This document shows, one piece after another, positions 11,863 to 12,517 of a DNA stretch of 12,517 nt (position 1 is the first letter of the stretch; each line of letters opens with the position of its first letter). This DNA is from an uncultured Actinomycetes bacterium (lineage in GTDB: Bacteria > Actinomycetota > Actinomycetes > Nanopelagicales > Nanopelagicaceae): the NCBI GenBank assembly GCA_903922325.1, contig CAIXTG010000084.1:1-12517 (forward strand), read 5' to 3'. The notes below the pieces were generated by a model. It made no database searches, was not told the origin of the DNA, and saw nothing but the letters and a program-made list of their open reading frames with translations. Position numbers and translations under genes: made by a program.

Positions 11863-12517
11863 AATTCAAGCACACCTAAAAGACCTGCAAATTAAGAAGC
11901 GCGAAGACCTGCGCAACGTAGCGATTATCGCGCACGTTGACCATGGCAAGACCACTCTTGTTGATGCCATGTTGTGGCAATCAGGCGCTTTCGCTGCACA
12001 CAAGGTGCAGGGCGAAGGTCAAGATCGCATGATGGATTCAATGGATCTAGAACGCGAAAAGGGCATCACGATTCTTGCGAAGAACACAGCGGTAAAGCGC
12101 GGCGACACAATCGTAAACATCATTGATACTCCAGGCCACGCAGATTTCGGTGGCGAAGTTGAACGTGGTCTTGAAATGGTTGACGGCGTTATCTTGTTAG
12201 TCGATGCATCTGAAGGTCCATTGCCACAAACACGTTTCGTTTTACGTAAAGCACTAGAAAAGAATCTGCCCGTTATTTTGTTGATTAACAAAGTTGACCG
12301 TCCCGATTCACGTATCGCTGAAGTTGTTGACGAGGCATACGAACTATTCTTAGACCTTGGTGCAAACGAAGAACAAATTGAATTCCCAGTTGTTTACGCG
12401 TCAGCGAAAGCCGGTCGCGCATCACTTACTCGCCCAGCCGATGGTGGAATGCCAGAAGAAACAAATCTTGACGTTTTATTCGACACCATCTTCTCGGCAA
12501 TTCCAGCACCTGAATAT
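11855..12517 (+). CDS. typA: Translational GTPase TypA/BipA (3' end cut by window edge)
   Basis: TypA/BipA is an EF-G-like GTPase that acts on the ribosome, notably in assembly at low temperature and under stress. The first 221 codons are present and open to the edge. GTPase motifs: G1 AHVDHGKT (26-33), G2 region DLEREKGITI (64-73), G3 DTPGHADFGGEVERG (91-105), G4 NKVD (145-148) and G5 SAKAGRA (183-189). The SGAF and RMMDSMDLEREKGITI strings separate BipA from EF-G and LepA. The family is about 600-635 residues, so about two thirds lie outside. The ATG at 11855 overlaps the ychF end by 8 bp, with GGAG at 11841-11844 ahead. The N terminus carries about 19 residues (SKIQAHLKDLQIKKREDL) before the RNVAIIAH core. 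Confidence 0.95.
   Translation, partial: MSKIQAHLKDLQIKKREDLRNVAIIAHVDHGKTTLVDAMLWQSGAFAAHKVQGEGQDRMMDSMDLEREKGITILAKNTAVKRGDTIVNIIDTPGHADFGGEVERGLEMVDGVILLVDASEGPLPQTRFVLRKALEKNLPVILLINKVDRPDSRIAEVVDEAYELFLDLGANEEQIEFPVVYASAKAGRASLTRPADGGMPEETNLDVLFDTIFSAIPAPEY

Noticed and set aside
1..12517. Mobile element, phage, CRISPR array, tRNA or rRNA
   Set aside because: No transposase or integrase patterns, no spaced identical repeats and no RNA gene signatures; the window is filled with housekeeping genes in a conserved order.

Overview
The window looks like core chromosome from a small-genome, moderately low-GC actinobacterium. I estimate about 45-50 % GC by eye. A freshwater Nanopelagicales ('acI')-type lineage would fit, but that is an inference. 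The actinobacterial assignment rests on several points: a DUF4307 protein next to greA; the SURF1-DUF3817 pair; a fused PIN-PhoH protein; a secreted transglycosylase ending in the actinobacterial DWRTNP/WGLRYI domain; a DUF6542 protein beside ispH; and TANNNT -10 elements placed 6-9 nt ahead of start codons, as in leaderless actinobacterial genes. From memory, the order greA / DUF4307 / small membrane protein / uppS / phoH / fum / xseB / xseA / ispH / DUF6542 / ychF matches the Rv1080c-Rv1112 region of Mycobacterium tuberculosis, with several genes missing (for example mca, the thioredoxin-like gene and glpX). No tRNA, rRNA, CRISPR array, insertion sequence or phage gene was seen.

Layout: (1) 1-750, minus strand: DUF4307 membrane protein, then greA, which runs off the left edge. 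(2) 812-2729, plus strand: a tight run of a 44-residue membrane protein, SURF1, DUF3817 and a short-chain-type cis-prenyltransferase, with overlapping or nearly touching genes. (3) 2862-4169, plus strand: PIN-PhoH ATPase, preceded by two tiny ORFs that lead directly into its start. (4) 4405-5016, plus strand: secreted lytic-transglycosylase-like protein with a strong ribosome binding site and a leader hairpin. (5) 5074-8161, minus strand: xseA, xseB and class I fumarase (listed 5'->3' on the minus strand). A 15-bp tandem repeat built on the fumarase stop codon separates this block from the convergent transglycosylase gene. (6) 8188-9141, plus strand: ispH, divergent from xseA with only 26 bp between start codons. 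(7) 9143-10737, minus strand: rmuC and DUF6542. (8) 10789-12517, plus strand: ychF and the 5' part of typA, overlapping by 8 bp.

The genes are housekeeping: transcript elongation (greA), haem-copper oxidase assembly (SURF1), isoprenoid and polyprenol synthesis (ispH, uppS), cell-wall turnover (transglycosylase), the TCA cycle (fumarase), DNA repair and recombination (xseA, xseB, rmuC), RNA metabolism (phoH) and ribosome-associated GTPases/ATPases (ychF, typA). I found no clear undescribed multi-gene system. The most interesting signals are regulatory: the chained mini-ORFs ahead of phoH, the face-to-face leaderless promoters of xseA and ispH, the stop-codon tandem repeat after fumarase, a probable non-standard start codon for SURF1, and a Leu in the prenyltransferase chain-length position.
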